In this document: piece by piece, positions 44,592 to 54,163 of the stretch | Numbering within the stretch: position 1 is the stretch's first letter | Layout of the letters: every line of letters starts with the position of its first letter | NCBI GenBank assembly: GCA_020072815.1 | Contig: JAIQGE010000001.1 | Span: 496,001 to 560,000 of the forward strand | Reading direction: 5' to 3' | Source of the DNA: Terriglobia bacterium | GTDB lineage: Bacteria > Acidobacteriota > Terriglobia > Terriglobales > Acidobacteriaceae | Length of the DNA stretch: 64,000 nucleotides | Notes under the pieces: generated by a model | What the model was told of the DNA's origin: nothing | Seen by the model: only the letters and a program-made list of their open reading frames with translations | Databases searched by the model: none | Made by a program: the position numbers and the translations under genes

Positions 44592-46880
44592 ATGTCCTCT
44601 CCTGGAACCATCCACGAAGGCGCGCAGCCCCGGCAACCCATGCTGGTCCGGTTGGTTATTGCGCTGCCCAACTGGGGACTGCGCGTTCTGCTGTGGGTGC
44701 TGAGCCGCATCGTCTATCGCATCAGGGTCCTGGGCAAAGAGAACATCCCGCGCAAGGGCGGCGCGCTGCTGGTGTCGAACCACATGTCATTTGTGGATGT
44801 GGTACTCATCAGCGCGGCAGCCAACCGTCCCATTCGTTTTCTGATGTTCCGCGACGTCTATGACAGCCCCTTCATCAAACCGTTTGCGCTGCTGATGCGG
44901 GCGATTCCCATCCCCACTGAACTGCGCCCGCGGGACCTGATCGAGTCCTTCCGCGTGGCCAGTGCCGCCATCCGCGCCGGCGAACTGGTCTGCGTGTTCG
45001 CCGAAGGCCAGATCACGCGCACCGGCTCCATGCTACCTTTCCGCAAAGGCATGGAGCGGATCATCCGCGGCGTGGACGCGCCTATCATCCCGGTGAACCT
45101 GCACGGCGTGTGGGGAAGCATCTTCAGTTACGAGCGTGAGCGTTTTCTGTGGAAAGCCCCGCGGCGCATGCCGTATCCGGTGACGGTCAGCTTTGGCAAG
45201 TGGCTGCCTTCCACGGCGAGCGCGTCAGAGGTTCGGACGGCGGTGCAGGAACTGCATGCCGCGGCCTTTGAGGCCGATCGCGCGGCCGATCGCACGCTCG
45301 ACCGCGTGCTGGTGCGCACCGCGCGCCGCTATCCGTGGCGTTTCTGTATGGGCGACGCGCGCTTCCCCAAAGTCAGCTTCGCTGACATGCTGCTCAAACT
45401 GATCTTCGTGACCCGGCGTCTGCGCGCACACTGGAAAGACCAGGAGATGGTGGGCGTGCTGTTGCCGCCGTCGGCCGGCGGCGCGCTGGTGAATTTCGCG
45501 GCCACGCTGCTGGGTAAAGTTCCAGTGAATTTGAATTACACCGCCAGCACTGAGGTGCTGGAATCCTGCGCGCAGCAGTGCAAGCTGCAAACGGTGATTA
45601 CTTCCAAGCTGTTCATGGAGAAGCTGGCGGCCATCAACAAGATTGAAGTTCCCGCGCACACGGTGTATCTGGAAGACGTGCTGGCCAATCCTAAGACCAA
45701 GGAAAAGCTGGCGGCGCTGTTCATCGCCTTCTTCCTGCCGTATGCCCTGATGAAGCGCGTGCTGGGCGCGACGAAGCGCACCACCAACGATCTGGCCACC
45801 GTCATCTTTTCCAGCGGCAGCACGGGCGATCCCAAGGGCGTGATGCTCACCCATCACAACGTGCTGGCCAACATCCGCCAGATGACCCAGGTGTTCTCGT
45901 TCACCAGTGAAGACAAGCTGCTGGGCATACTGCCGTTCTTCCACGCGTTTGGCTTCACCGTAACCCTGTGGCTCACGGCGACCTACGGCGTAGGCGTGGT
46001 CTACCATCCCAGCCCGCTGGACGCGCAGATCATCGGCGAGATGACGCGCAAGTACAAAGCCACGTTCCTCATCGCCACGCCGACTTTTTTGCAGGCGTAC
46101 ATGCGCCGCATTCCGCGCGAAGACTTTGCCAGCCTGCGCTGCGTGCTGGTGGGAGCGGAAAAGCTATCGGAGCGCGTGGCGCGAGCCTTTGAGGACACGT
46201 TCGGCGTCCGGCCGCTGGAAGGTTACGGGTGCACCGAATGCTCGCCCGTGGTGGCGGTCAATATCTTTGATTTTCGCGGGCCGGGCATCGTGCAGCGCGG
46301 CGCGCGCCCGGGGACCATTGGCCAGCCGCTGCCCGGCGTGAGCATCCGCATTGTTGATCCAGATAGCGGCGCGGCGCTTTCGGCGAACACTCCGGGCATG
46401 CTGCTGGTACGCGGGCCCAACGTAATGCAGGGTTACCTAGGACGGCCGGAGAAGACGGCGGAAGTACTGCGCGACGGCTGGTACACCACTGGCGACATTG
46501 CCGCTGTCGCCGAAGACGGCTTCTTGACCATCACTGACCGGCTCAGCCGCTTCAGCAAGATCGCCGGCGAAATGGTCCCGCACGTGAAAGTGGAAGAGAC
46601 GCTGCACGAACTGGCGGACACAGCGGAGCAGATTTTCGTAGTTTCCGCCGTGCCGGACGAGAAAAAAGGCGAGCGGCTGATCGTTTTGCACGTTCTCAGC
46701 GAAGACCAACTGGCGCCAATCCTGCAGAAGCTTGCGGAGTCCGACCTGCCGGCGCTGTGGAAGCCGCGCAAAGACCAGTTCTTCCGCGTGGACACCCTGC
46801 CCTACCTGGGCACCGGAAAGCTCGATCTGCGCGCATTGAAGACGCGAGCCAATGAAGTGGTGATGCCAGTCGCCGGGTGA
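44592..46880 (+). CDS. Aas-like PlsC acyltransferase/acyl-ACP synthetase
   Basis: 762 residues from ATG 44592; a TTG one codon earlier is possible. PlsC domain about 20-230 with NHMSFVD (near 63) and EGQITRTG, then AMP-forming ligase with SSGSTGDPKG near 405, GYGCTECSP, YTTGDIA and GTGKLD. It aligns with the last two thirds of the preceding protein along its length, so it arose by tandem duplication, followed by loss or gain of the transporter domain. Likely re-acylates lysophospholipid or activates exogenous fatty acids. Confidence 0.9.
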   Translation: MSSPGTIHEGAQPRQPMLVRLVIALPNWGLRVLLWVLSRIVYRIRVLGKENIPRKGGALLVSNHMSFVDVVLISAAANRPIRFLMFRDVYDSPFIKPFALLMRAIPIPTELRPRDLIESFRVASAAIRAGELVCVFAEGQITRTGSMLPFRKGMERIIRGVDAPIIPVNLHGVWGSIFSYERERFLWKAPRRMPYPVTVSFGKWLPSTASASEVRTAVQELHAAAFEADRAADRTLDRVLVRTARRYPWRFCMGDARFPKVSFADMLLKLIFVTRRLRAHWKDQEMVGVLLPPSAGGALVNFAATLLGKVPVNLNYTASTEVLESCAQQCKLQTVITSKLFMEKLAAINKIEVPAHTVYLEDVLANPKTKEKLAALFIAFFLPYALMKRVLGATKRTTNDLATVIFSSGSTGDPKGVMLTHHNVLANIRQMTQVFSFTSEDKLLGILPFFHAFGFTVTLWLTATYGVGVVYHPSPLDAQIIGEMTRKYKATFLIATPTFLQAYMRRIPREDFASLRCVLVGAEKLSERVARAFEDTFGVRPLEGYGCTECSPVVAVNIFDFRGPGIVQRGARPGTIGQPLPGVSIRIVDPDSGAALSANTPGMLLVRGPNVMQGYLGRPEKTAEVLRDGWYTTGDIAAVAEDGFLTITDRLSRFSKIAGEMVPHVKVEETLHELADTAEQIFVVSAVPDEKKGERLIVLHVLSEDQLAPILQKLAESDLPALWKPRKDQFFRVDTLPYLGTGKLDLRALKTRANEVVMPVAG

Positions 46881-46888
46881 TCTTCCAT

Positions 46889-47278
46889 TTACCAGATGGT
46901 GCGCAGCAACGGGCTGGCACGTAATCTCGCGTCGCGGGTGACCAAAGACATTCCTTCCGCCACGGCGGTCGCGCCAATCAACCGGTCGGCGGGATCGGCG
47001 GGAAAATCCGCGGGAAATTGAGCTGCCAGCGCTGCGACTTCGGGCGTGATCGGCTTGATGACCACCCCTTCGGTCAGCAGCCGGACCGAGGCATCCACCG
47101 TGCCAAAAGCTTGAATCCTACCGCGTGCAATGAGCATGGCCAGTTCCCACAGCGAAATGGAGGCAATGGCCACGCCATCCATTTTTTGCGCCTGCAAGAT
47201 GGCGGCGTGGGCGGCATGGGACAGACGCTTCCGCTCAGCGACGGCCCACACCAACGCATGAGTATCCAGCAGGATCAC
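46889..47278 (-). CDS. PIN-domain toxin (VapC-like)
   Basis: 129 residues with GTG start. The PIN acidic residues are present: D5 (LLDTHALVWA), E45 (SISLWELA), D98 (DPADRLIGATA) and D116 (LVTRDARLR). Expected to be an Mg-dependent RNase. Its GTG overlaps the antitoxin stop (GTGA). Ends 9 bases from the convergent Aas gene. Confidence 0.9.
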   Translation of the reverse strand: MILLDTHALVWAVAERKRLSHAAHAAILQAQKMDGVAIASISLWELAMLIARGRIQAFGTVDASVRLLTEGVVIKPITPEVAALAAQFPADFPADPADRLIGATAVAEGMSLVTRDARLRASPLLRTIW

Positions 47279-47508
47279 CGCAGCGCGTCCCAGGTTTCCG
47301 CGGGCACAACCGGCGATTCAATGTCCCCGGTAATTTTCACGGTCCCTTCCAATCGTCCAAGAAAGGGCGCGGGAGTGTCGTCGGCTGGGATCAATTTGGC
47401 CACGGCCCGTCCGCGCTTGGTGATCAAGACGGTTTCTTTGGTTCTCTGCACGCTGTCCATCACCGCCAGGCAACGCGCCTTAAACTCGCCGGCAGGCATC
47501 TTCTTCAT
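47275..47508 (-). CDS. Phd/YefM-family antitoxin
   Basis: 77 residues from ATG 47508, with AGGATG upstream; longer in-frame starts run across the operator. The N-terminal half has the Phd fold pattern (MPAGEFKARCLAVMDSV ... VLITKRGRAVAKLIP). The C-terminal half should bind the toxin. Its operator-like dyad lies just upstream (47527-47548). Confidence 0.87.
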   Translation of the reverse strand: MKKMPAGEFKARCLAVMDSVQRTKETVLITKRGRAVAKLIPADDTPAPFLGRLEGTVKITGDIESPVVPAETWDALR

Positions 47509-47526
47509 GGTTATATCATCCTGTTC

Positions 47527-47548
47527 ATGGTCATAATAACATGACCAT
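47527..47548. promoter_or_regulatory. Operator-like dyad of the toxin-antitoxin pair
   Basis: ATGGTCAT (47527-47534) and ATGACCAT (47541-47548), perfect 8-bp inverted repeat, 6-bp spacer, 18 bp before the antitoxin ATG. It overlaps a TATTAT -10-like box on the minus strand, so binding would repress. Confidence 0.7.
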
Positions 47549-47650
47549 ATTAAGAAGAGAAAGGATTTTGACGAATCCGCCGAGTACGGCAAACCGGCAA
47601 ATGTGGCCTTCCACCGGCACACTTGCCCACCCAAGCCTTCGCCATCGACA

Positions 47651-47656
47651 TATAAT
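47651..47656 (+). promoter_or_regulatory. Perfect -10 box close to the oxidoreductase start
   Basis: TATAAT ends 8 bases before ATG 47665, so the transcript would be leaderless or nearly so. No good -35 box at standard spacing. Confidence 0.45.
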
Positions 47657-47664
47657 TGCCTCTT

Positions 47665-49806
47665 ATGAAGAAAGTTGTCCGCGCCGCCTGCCCGCATGAT
47701 TGTCCTGACGCTTGTGGCGTGCTGATTACCGTGGAAGACGGGCGCGCGACCAAGGTCCAGGGCGATCCCGCGCATCCGGTGACGCGCGGGTTTCTCTGCG
47801 CCAAAGTCACCAAGTACCTGGACCGCGTGTATTCCCCGGACCGCGTGCTGTACCCCATGCGGCGCATCGCGCCCAAGGGAAAAGGCAAGGGCGACGCCTC
47901 AGACTTTGCCCGCATCAGTTGGGACGAAGCGCTCAACGAAATTGCAGCGCGCTTCAAGCAAGTTTCCGCCGAGTTCGGCCCGGAAGCGATTCTCCCTTAC
48001 TCCTACGCCGGCAACATGGGCGTGCTCACCTTTGCCGGTATGGCGTTCCGGTTCTTCCACCGGTTGGGCGCCTCGCAATTGAACCGCACCATCTGCGCCA
48101 CGGCCGGCGCGGCGGGCAACATGTCGGTTACTGGGCGCAACATCGGGACGGAGCCGGAGCAATTCGCAAAATCGAAATACATTATTGCGTGGGGCGCCAA
48201 CATCCACGGGACCAACATCCATCTGTGGCCGTTCATCGAAGAAGCGCGGCGCGACGGCGCCAAATTGGTGGTGATTGACCCGTATTTGACGCGCACCGCC
48301 AAGGCCGCCGACTGGTATCTGCCCATCAATCCCGGCACGGACGTGGCTCTGGCGTTGAGCATGATGCACGTGATCATCGGCGAAAACCTGCACGACGCTG
48401 ACTACCTGAGCAAATACACCGTCGGCTTTGAGCAGCTGAAGCAGCGAGTGCAGGATTACCCGCCGGAAAAAGTCGCCCAATGGACCGGAATCTCCGCGGA
48501 CGACATCCGCAAGCTGGCGCGGGACTACGCCACGCAACGCCCCGCCACCATTCGCGTGAACTACGGCGTGCAACGCGCGGAGAACGGAGGCTCCGCCGTT
48601 CGGGCCATCGCCATGCTGCCGTGCGTAACGGGGTCGTGGAAAGAAGTGGGCGGCGGGATGCAACTCTCGCTCAGCGGCTCGTTCGGGCTCAACAACCCGG
48701 CCCTGGAACGCCCTGACCTGATGGCCAAAAGCCCTCTGGGACGCGGCGCTCGCATGATCAACATGGTGGAGCTGGGCACGGCGCTTAACCAGCTCGACAA
48801 TCCTCCGGTCAAGGCCGTGTTTGTTTTCAACTCCAACCCGGCCGTCGTCGCGCCCGACAACAACGAAGTGGTCCGTGGCTTCTCCCGGCCAGACCTGTTT
48901 ACCGTAGTCCACGAACAGTTTTTTACTGACACCACGAATTTCGCGGACATCGTGCTGCCGGCAACCACGTTCTTTGAACACAAGGACCTGACCAAAGCGT
49001 ACGGGCATACTTACGTACAGGTTTCCAATCAGGCGATTGCGCCGCTGGGCGAGTGCCGCTCCAATCATGACGTCTTCACCGATCTGGCCGCCCGTATGGG
49101 CTTCACCGAAGACTGCTTCCTCCAGAGTGTGGACGAGATGATTGACCTGGCCCTGGTCCCCAGCACCGGCAACCCGAGGTTGGACGGCTGGCTGGACGGC
49201 ATCACGCGCGAGCGTCTGGAAAATGAAGGCCCCACGCGCCTGAACTTCGGCAACGGCGATGCCCCCTTCCTGCCCTACACGCAGGGAGGCTTCTTCACCC
49301 CCAGCGGCAAGGCTGAACTCTTCAGTGAAGCTCTGGCCGCCCAGGGCAAGGACCCGATTGCGGCGTTTGTTCCGCCGCAGGAATCACGGCATTCGGAAAA
49401 AGCCAAAAAGCTTCCGCTGGAACTGCTGTCGCGCAAGGCCGATAACTTCCTGAACTCCAGCTTCTGCAACGTGGATTCGGTCAAAAAAATGGAGCAGCCT
49501 GATCTGCTGGAGATCCACGCGGACGACGCCGGCCAACGCGGCATTCGCGAGGGCGACTGGGTGCGGGTCTTCAACAACCGCGGCGAAGTGCGGCTGCGCG
49601 CCCACGTCAACGGCGCGGTGCAGCGCGGCGTGGTGGCCGCCAAGTTGAACTGGGCCCGTCTGGCTCCTGACGGCAAGAGCATTAACGTGCTTACTTCTGA
49701 AACGCTTACCGACCTGGGAGAGGGTCCGGCGTTCTACTCATGCCTGGTGGAAGTTGAGCCGGTTTGCGGGCGTGAGCGCAGCGGGAGCCCGCAGGCGAAA
49801 TCCTGA
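47665..49806 (+). CDS. Molybdopterin-dependent oxidoreductase with [4Fe-4S] cluster
   Basis: 713 residues. An N-terminal cluster motif C9-x3-C13-x3-C17-x27-C45 (Molybdop_Fe4S4), a central bis-MGD binding domain (TAGAAGNM, GANIHGTNIH, SNPAVVAP), and a C-terminal molydop-binding domain (about 575-690). No twin-arginine signal, so probably cytoplasmic or carried by a partner. It belongs to the anaerobic-dehydrogenase/DMSO reductase family, substrate unknown. The last 13 residues and the stop come from a repeat element (49800-49830), so the natural C terminus may have been replaced. Confidence 0.88.
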   Translation: MKKVVRAACPHDCPDACGVLITVEDGRATKVQGDPAHPVTRGFLCAKVTKYLDRVYSPDRVLYPMRRIAPKGKGKGDASDFARISWDEALNEIAARFKQVSAEFGPEAILPYSYAGNMGVLTFAGMAFRFFHRLGASQLNRTICATAGAAGNMSVTGRNIGTEPEQFAKSKYIIAWGANIHGTNIHLWPFIEEARRDGAKLVVIDPYLTRTAKAADWYLPINPGTDVALALSMMHVIIGENLHDADYLSKYTVGFEQLKQRVQDYPPEKVAQWTGISADDIRKLARDYATQRPATIRVNYGVQRAENGGSAVRAIAMLPCVTGSWKEVGGGMQLSLSGSFGLNNPALERPDLMAKSPLGRGARMINMVELGTALNQLDNPPVKAVFVFNSNPAVVAPDNNEVVRGFSRPDLFTVVHEQFFTDTTNFADIVLPATTFFEHKDLTKAYGHTYVQVSNQAIAPLGECRSNHDVFTDLAARMGFTEDCFLQSVDEMIDLALVPSTGNPRLDGWLDGITRERLENEGPTRLNFGNGDAPFLPYTQGGFFTPSGKAELFSEALAAQGKDPIAAFVPPQESRHSEKAKKLPLELLSRKADNFLNSSFCNVDSVKKMEQPDLLEIHADDAGQRGIREGDWVRVFNNRGEVRLRAHVNGAVQRGVVAAKLNWARLAPDGKSINVLTSETLTDLGEGPAFYSCLVEVEPVCGRERSGSPQAKS

Positions 49807-49830
49807 GCGAGCAGAGCGAGTCGAAGGATC
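49800..49830. repeat. Dispersed repeat copy B
   Basis: ATCCTGAGC...GAGTCGAAGGATC form. It includes the stop codon of the molybdopterin oxidoreductase gene. Confidence 0.7.
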
Positions 49831-49889
49831 TGCTATTAGCAGGCGTGAGCGATCCCGCATAGCGGGAGGAGCGGGAGGCTGCTGCCAAC

Positions 49890-49932
49890 ATCCTGAGCGA
49901 CCCTGAGCCTTGCCTAAGGGGAGTCGAAGGAT
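49890..49932. repeat. Dispersed repeat copy C
   Basis: ATCCTGAGC at the left, GAGTCGAAGGATC at the right, variable middle. Confidence 0.7.
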
Positions 49933-50280
49933 CTGTTTTTCTACGGCAGCAAGAATGCCGGCGACGATTAACGGCAAGCGTCGAAGAAATCCCACAAAAA
50001 CCCCGCAAGGTTCCGGCAATGCGGCGTTCTTATCCCACGGAGTAGACCGTCTCGGGCAAGGGCCTGCTCCGGCGAACCACTGGATTTTGAAAGATGTACC
50101 GGCAAGTGATCGAGCCGATGAGGAGTTCATGGGAACCCACGTGTTGCTCCTCAAGGACGGAACTCTAACAGCGGAGTCACTAGGAAAAACGCCACGGGCG
50201 GGCGGAGGGCAAAAGCGCTGCGGTGGGCAGGCTACGGGCAGACGCTGAATGGTCAAGTGGCACTCCAGCGATAACTCCCG

Positions 50281-50286
50281 TATAAT
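50281..50286 (+). promoter_or_regulatory. Perfect -10 box upstream of bamA
   Basis: TATAAT 37 bases before the bamA start; no clear -35 box. Confidence 0.5.
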
Positions 50287-50323
50287 CTGAGTTTTCCCAA
50301 CTTGTTCTGAGGGTAGTCATATC

Positions 50324-53149
50324 TTGGTGTCTTTCAAGGAAACCAGTCGGAAGTGCGCCTGCCTGTCGCTGACGCGGGTCCTCGTCCTGTGTCTTGTCGT
50401 CTTCTGGCTGGCCCCCGTGGTGGCCCAGCAAAATGGCCAACTCATTCAGGATATTGACGTCAGCGGCAACCGCAAGGTCCCCAGTGAGACCATCAAAGCC
50501 CGCATTTACAGCCGCGCGGGCGATGTTTACGACGAAGCCGCCTTGCAGCGCGACCTCCGCTCGGTATGGAACACCGGGTACTTTGACGACGTCCGGGTGG
50601 AACGCGAAGAGTCCCCCAAGGGCTGGATCATTCACTTTTACGTCCGGGAAAAACCCACCATCCGGACCATTGACTATCACGGGCTGAATTCGGTTTCCCA
50701 GAGTGACGTGCTGGAGCGCTACAAAAAAGCCAAGGTCGGCCTGACCGTGGACAGCCCTTACGATCCCACCAAAGTGATCAAAGCCAAAGTGGCCCTGCAG
50801 CAACTGCTGTCCGAGCACGGGCGCCAGTTCGCCGCCATCGCCGTTCAGGTGCAGCAGATACCGCCGGCTTCGGTGTCCGTGACCTTCAGTGTGAAAGAAG
50901 GTCCCAAGATCAAGGTGGGCAAGATCACTTTCCAAGGCAACCAGCATGTTCCCAGCCGCAAACTGCGCGCGGCCATGAAGAACCTGCATCCCATCGGCAT
51001 TCCCAGCTCCATCTTCCTGGAAAACATCTTCAGCAAGACCTTTGACGCCTCCAAGCTGGAAGAGGACGCCGAGCGCGTGCGCGACGCCTTGCAGCAGCGC
51101 GGCTACTTCAAAGCCACCGTGGAAGACCCCAAGACCCAGTTGCGGGACGTGACCGGAGGCCTGCACATTCCGGTCATCCAGAAGCGGCCGGCCAAGGTGA
51201 TGGACATTACCATCGCTCTGGAAGAAGGCCCCAAGTTCAAGCTCAAGGGCATCACGTTCAAGAACTACAAGGCCATCACCAACACGGTGATCATGCGCAA
51301 TCTGTTCCCCATCAAAGACGGCGATACCTTTGATACACACATGCTGCAAAAAGGCATTGAGAACCTGCGCAAGGCCTACGGCGAACTGGGATTCATCAAC
51401 TTTGCCCAGGTCCCCAGCTTTGACATTGATGACGAGAAGAAACTGATCAAGGTCAATATTGATATTGATGAAGGCAAGGCGTATTACGTTCGCCGGATCG
51501 AGTTTCAGGGAAACACTACCACCCGCGACCGCATTATCCGGCGCGAACTGTTGATCCAGGAAGGCCAGGTGTTCAACAGCCGGGCGTGGGAAGTGAGCGT
51601 GCTGCGCCTGAACCAGCTCAACTACTTTGAATCGCTGAAGCCGGAAGACGATACCGAACGCAAGCTCGACGACGCCAACGGGACCGTGGACCTGATCGTC
51701 AAGGTAAAAGAGAAAGGCAAGAACAGCATTGGACTCACTGGCGGCGTGAGCGGCCTGGAAGGCTCGTTCATCGGGCTGAATTACCAGACCAACAATTTCC
51801 TGGGACTGGGCGAGACCCTGACCGTCCAGGCCAACGTGGGCAGCCTTTCCCGCGTGCTGCTGTTTGGATTTACCGAGCCGTACATGTTTGACCGGCCGCT
51901 GCAACTGGGGTTCACGGTGTTCAGCCGGAAGTTTGATTTCAACCAGGCGCGCCAGGCTTCCATTGCCGCCAACCAGCAATTGAACCTGCCGACGTCCGTG
52001 CTCAACCAGTTGCTGAATTACAACCAGTCCAGCACAGGCTTCACCGCTTCAGCCAGCTACGCGCTGGGACATTCCTTTAAGCGCGTCGGGTTGACGTATT
52101 CGCTCGACAACACCACCATCAACACGTTCAGCGATGCTTCGCGCAATCTGTTCCAGACCCTGAATTTCCGCAACATTTCCGGTCCCAACGCGCTCAAGGG
52201 AATCGTTACCAGTTCGGTGACGCCGACGTTTGGGTTCAGCACCATTGATAATCCCATCCGTCCCCACAAAGGCAAGAGCCTGTTCATTTCCACCGAAGTG
52301 GCGGGGCTGGGCGGCAACGTAAAGTTCTATCGCCCGCTGATCGCGTACACGCAATGGAAGCCGCTGTACCACAACAACGTGCTGGGCGTGCACTTCCAGG
52401 GCAGCTTCATCAACGGCTTTGGCGGCGAAGCAGCGCCGCCCTACCAGCGCTTCTACATGGGCGGCGAAAACGATCTGCGCGGCTTTGACGTCCGCACCGT
52501 GTCACCGTACGTCTTTGTCACCACCATCCAGCCGTTCCAGTTGCACAACCCGGACGGCAGCCTGGTGCCGATTGATCCCACCAACCCGCGGCGAGGCAGC
52601 GTGATCGTGCCCATACCGGTCAACAACATCACCCTGCCCGGCGGCGATACCTCCCTGGTGGGCAACGTCGAGTACCGCATCAAAGTGTTCGGACCGGTGG
52701 TGCTGGCGCCTTTTGCCGACTTTGGCATGGACTTTGTCGCGCGGGACACGCAGTTGAAGATCGCCGGCGATGCCTTGACGCAACTGAACAGCACGGTGTT
52801 TGGCTGTCCCACCATCGTCGGGTTCCAGTGCGCCGGCGGCAACACCATCCCGTTCAGCGGCGCCTTGCAGCCGGTGCCGGGCACCAACTACGTGCCTCGC
52901 TTGTCCACCGGACTGGAATTGCAGGTCCTGCTGCCCATTGTGCAGCAGCCGTTCCGCGTTTACTACGCGTACAATCCGCTGACTCTGGACACCATTGTGC
53001 GCCAGCCCAGCCCGATCACCCGGGCCATGTTCCCCGCGGGCGCGATTGGCGACTTCAGCTTCCAGCAGGCCATTGCCACGCTGTCCCCGGACTTCCACCT
53101 GCAGGAGCCGAAAAAGACGTTCCGCTTCACCATCAGCACCACGTTCTAA
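50324..53149 (+). CDS. bamA: Outer membrane protein assembly factor BamA
   Basis: 941 residues, TTG start with GAGGG upstream. Signal peptide about 1-38 (ending APVVAQ). Five POTRA-like repeats follow to about residue 470, recognised by repeated IKVGKITFQGN, FKLKGITFKN and YYVRRIEFQGN strands. A 16-strand Omp85 barrel follows, with the RGF motif in GENDLRGFDVRTVSP and a C-terminal Phe (FTISTTF). Inserts beta-barrel proteins such as the TonB receptor and CzcC. Longer than E. coli BamA because of barrel loops. Followed closely by two Skp-like chaperone genes with their own promoter. Confidence 0.95.
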   Translation: MVSFKETSRKCACLSLTRVLVLCLVVFWLAPVVAQQNGQLIQDIDVSGNRKVPSETIKARIYSRAGDVYDEAALQRDLRSVWNTGYFDDVRVEREESPKGWIIHFYVREKPTIRTIDYHGLNSVSQSDVLERYKKAKVGLTVDSPYDPTKVIKAKVALQQLLSEHGRQFAAIAVQVQQIPPASVSVTFSVKEGPKIKVGKITFQGNQHVPSRKLRAAMKNLHPIGIPSSIFLENIFSKTFDASKLEEDAERVRDALQQRGYFKATVEDPKTQLRDVTGGLHIPVIQKRPAKVMDITIALEEGPKFKLKGITFKNYKAITNTVIMRNLFPIKDGDTFDTHMLQKGIENLRKAYGELGFINFAQVPSFDIDDEKKLIKVNIDIDEGKAYYVRRIEFQGNTTTRDRIIRRELLIQEGQVFNSRAWEVSVLRLNQLNYFESLKPEDDTERKLDDANGTVDLIVKVKEKGKNSIGLTGGVSGLEGSFIGLNYQTNNFLGLGETLTVQANVGSLSRVLLFGFTEPYMFDRPLQLGFTVFSRKFDFNQARQASIAANQQLNLPTSVLNQLLNYNQSSTGFTASASYALGHSFKRVGLTYSLDNTTINTFSDASRNLFQTLNFRNISGPNALKGIVTSSVTPTFGFSTIDNPIRPHKGKSLFISTEVAGLGGNVKFYRPLIAYTQWKPLYHNNVLGVHFQGSFINGFGGEAAPPYQRFYMGGENDLRGFDVRTVSPYVFVTTIQPFQLHNPDGSLVPIDPTNPRRGSVIVPIPVNNITLPGGDTSLVGNVEYRIKVFGPVVLAPFADFGMDFVARDTQLKIAGDALTQLNSTVFGCPTIVGFQCAGGNTIPFSGALQPVPGTNYVPRLSTGLELQVLLPIVQQPFRVYYAYNPLTLDTIVRQPSPITRAMFPAGAIGDFSFQQAIATLSPDFHLQEPKKTFRFTISTTF

Positions 53150-53163
53150 AGGAGAAACCAGGT

Positions 53164-53193
53164 TTGACGCTGCCGGAGAACACAACCTATAAT
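53164..53193 (+). promoter_or_regulatory. Sigma70-like promoter of the first ompH gene
   Basis: TTGACG (53164-53169), 18 bp, TATAAT (53188-53193), 15 bases after the bamA stop. The leader before the ompH ATG would be about 130 bases. Confidence 0.75.
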
Positions 53194-53331
53194 CGGACGT
53201 ATTCGTCCCTTCTAAGGCAAGCAAGCATTCCTGTCGCGCAGGCGCTTTTGGGACCTCTGGTCCGGCCTGATGTGGAAGCAGCAGTGCAATCAAAAGAGAA
53301 CGTAATAAGATCGAAGGAGTAATCTAAACCC

Positions 53332-53997
53332 ATGTTTGGTACGTCAAAGATGCGAACCCTGTCCCTCAGCCTGGCGCTGAGCGCCCTATTGGCCCTGGTG
53401 GCAAATGCGCAAAGCGCAACGGCTCCGGCAACCAGCGCGGCGCCTGCCGGCGCCAAGATCGGCATCATCAACATTCAGGAAGCCATTGAGAACTGCGCCG
53501 AAGGCAAGAAGGAAGCTGATGCCCTGCAGGCCAAGTTCGGCGTGAAGCAAGCCGACCTGAAGAACCGCAAAGACGAGTTTGACAACCTGACCAAGCAACT
53601 GCAGGCACAGGGCGACAAACTGAGCGATGAAGAGCGCGCCAAACGGGTGAAAGACCTTGAAGGGCGGCAGAAAGGCCTGCAGCGCGATTACGAAGACTTC
53701 CAGAATGAAGTGCAAGGCGCCCAGCAGGAAGTGATCAACCGCATCGGCTCCAAAATGATGGTGGTGCTGGGCAAATACGCCAAAGCCAACAATTACACGG
53801 TGGTGATGGACGTTTCCACCGGGCAAACCGTCCTTTGGGCCAACGATGGCACGTTGATCACCAAGGAACTGGTGGACGCTTACAACGCGGAGAACCCGGT
53901 GTCCGGCGCACCCGCGGCGAAACCCGCGGCTGGCGCAGCGGCCAAGCCCCCCGCGCCCAGGCCCGCCGCTCCCGCTGCCACACCCAAGAAGCCGTAA
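53332..53997 (+). CDS. OmpH/Skp-like periplasmic chaperone, copy 1
   Basis: 221 residues. Signal peptide about 7-26 (LSLALSALLALVANAQ). Skp core 40-180: IGIINIQEAIENCAEGKKEAD, a long coiled coil (LKNRKDEFDNLTKQLQAQGD) and the returning helix, then TVVMDVS. The Ala/Pro/Lys-rich tail (about 186-221) is probably disordered. Holds unfolded outer-membrane proteins for BamA, the gene just upstream. AAGGAG lies 13 bases before the ATG. A terminator follows. Confidence 0.88.
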   Translation: MFGTSKMRTLSLSLALSALLALVANAQSATAPATSAAPAGAKIGIINIQEAIENCAEGKKEADALQAKFGVKQADLKNRKDEFDNLTKQLQAQGDKLSDEERAKRVKDLEGRQKGLQRDYEDFQNEVQGAQQEVINRIGSKMMVVLGKYAKANNYTVVMDVSTGQTVLWANDGTLITKELVDAYNAENPVSGAPAAKPAAGAAAKPPAPRPAAPAATPKKP

Positions 53998-54016
53998 TTG
54001 TTTCGAACATGTTCCC

Positions 54017-54044
54017 AGGCCGCCGCCAATCGGCGGCCTTTTTT
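54017..54044 (+). terminator. Rho-independent terminator after ompH copy 1
   Basis: Stem AGGCCGCCG (54017-54025) / CGGCGGCCT (54031-54039), loop CCAAT, followed by a run of T. Confidence 0.92.
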
Positions 54045-54163
54045 CGGCAAAGGTCATCTTTTCGGCTAGGTCATCCGCGATTTGCTCTTCCGCCCGTGCG
54101 AATGAAGATCGCGCCGTTGAAACACAAGTCTGAAAAAATAAATCTTAGGAGCCTCCAACCTCA

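Larger units (their letters stand above)
49807..50323. other. Repeat-rich region upstream of bamA
   Basis: About 517 bases. Copies B and C of the dispersed repeat lie near its left end, with a short GCGGGAGGAGCGGGAGG hairpin-like stretch between. The right end carries the bamA -10 box. Short open frames exist on both strands but none looks like a protein. Confidence 0.6.

Noticed and set aside
49910-50248. Small plus-strand frame before bamA
   Set aside because: It begins inside a repeat, has no ribosome-binding site and its composition is not protein-like.
50180-51979. Minus-strand frame opposite bamA
   Set aside because: Antisense shadow; bamA is intact and well recognised.
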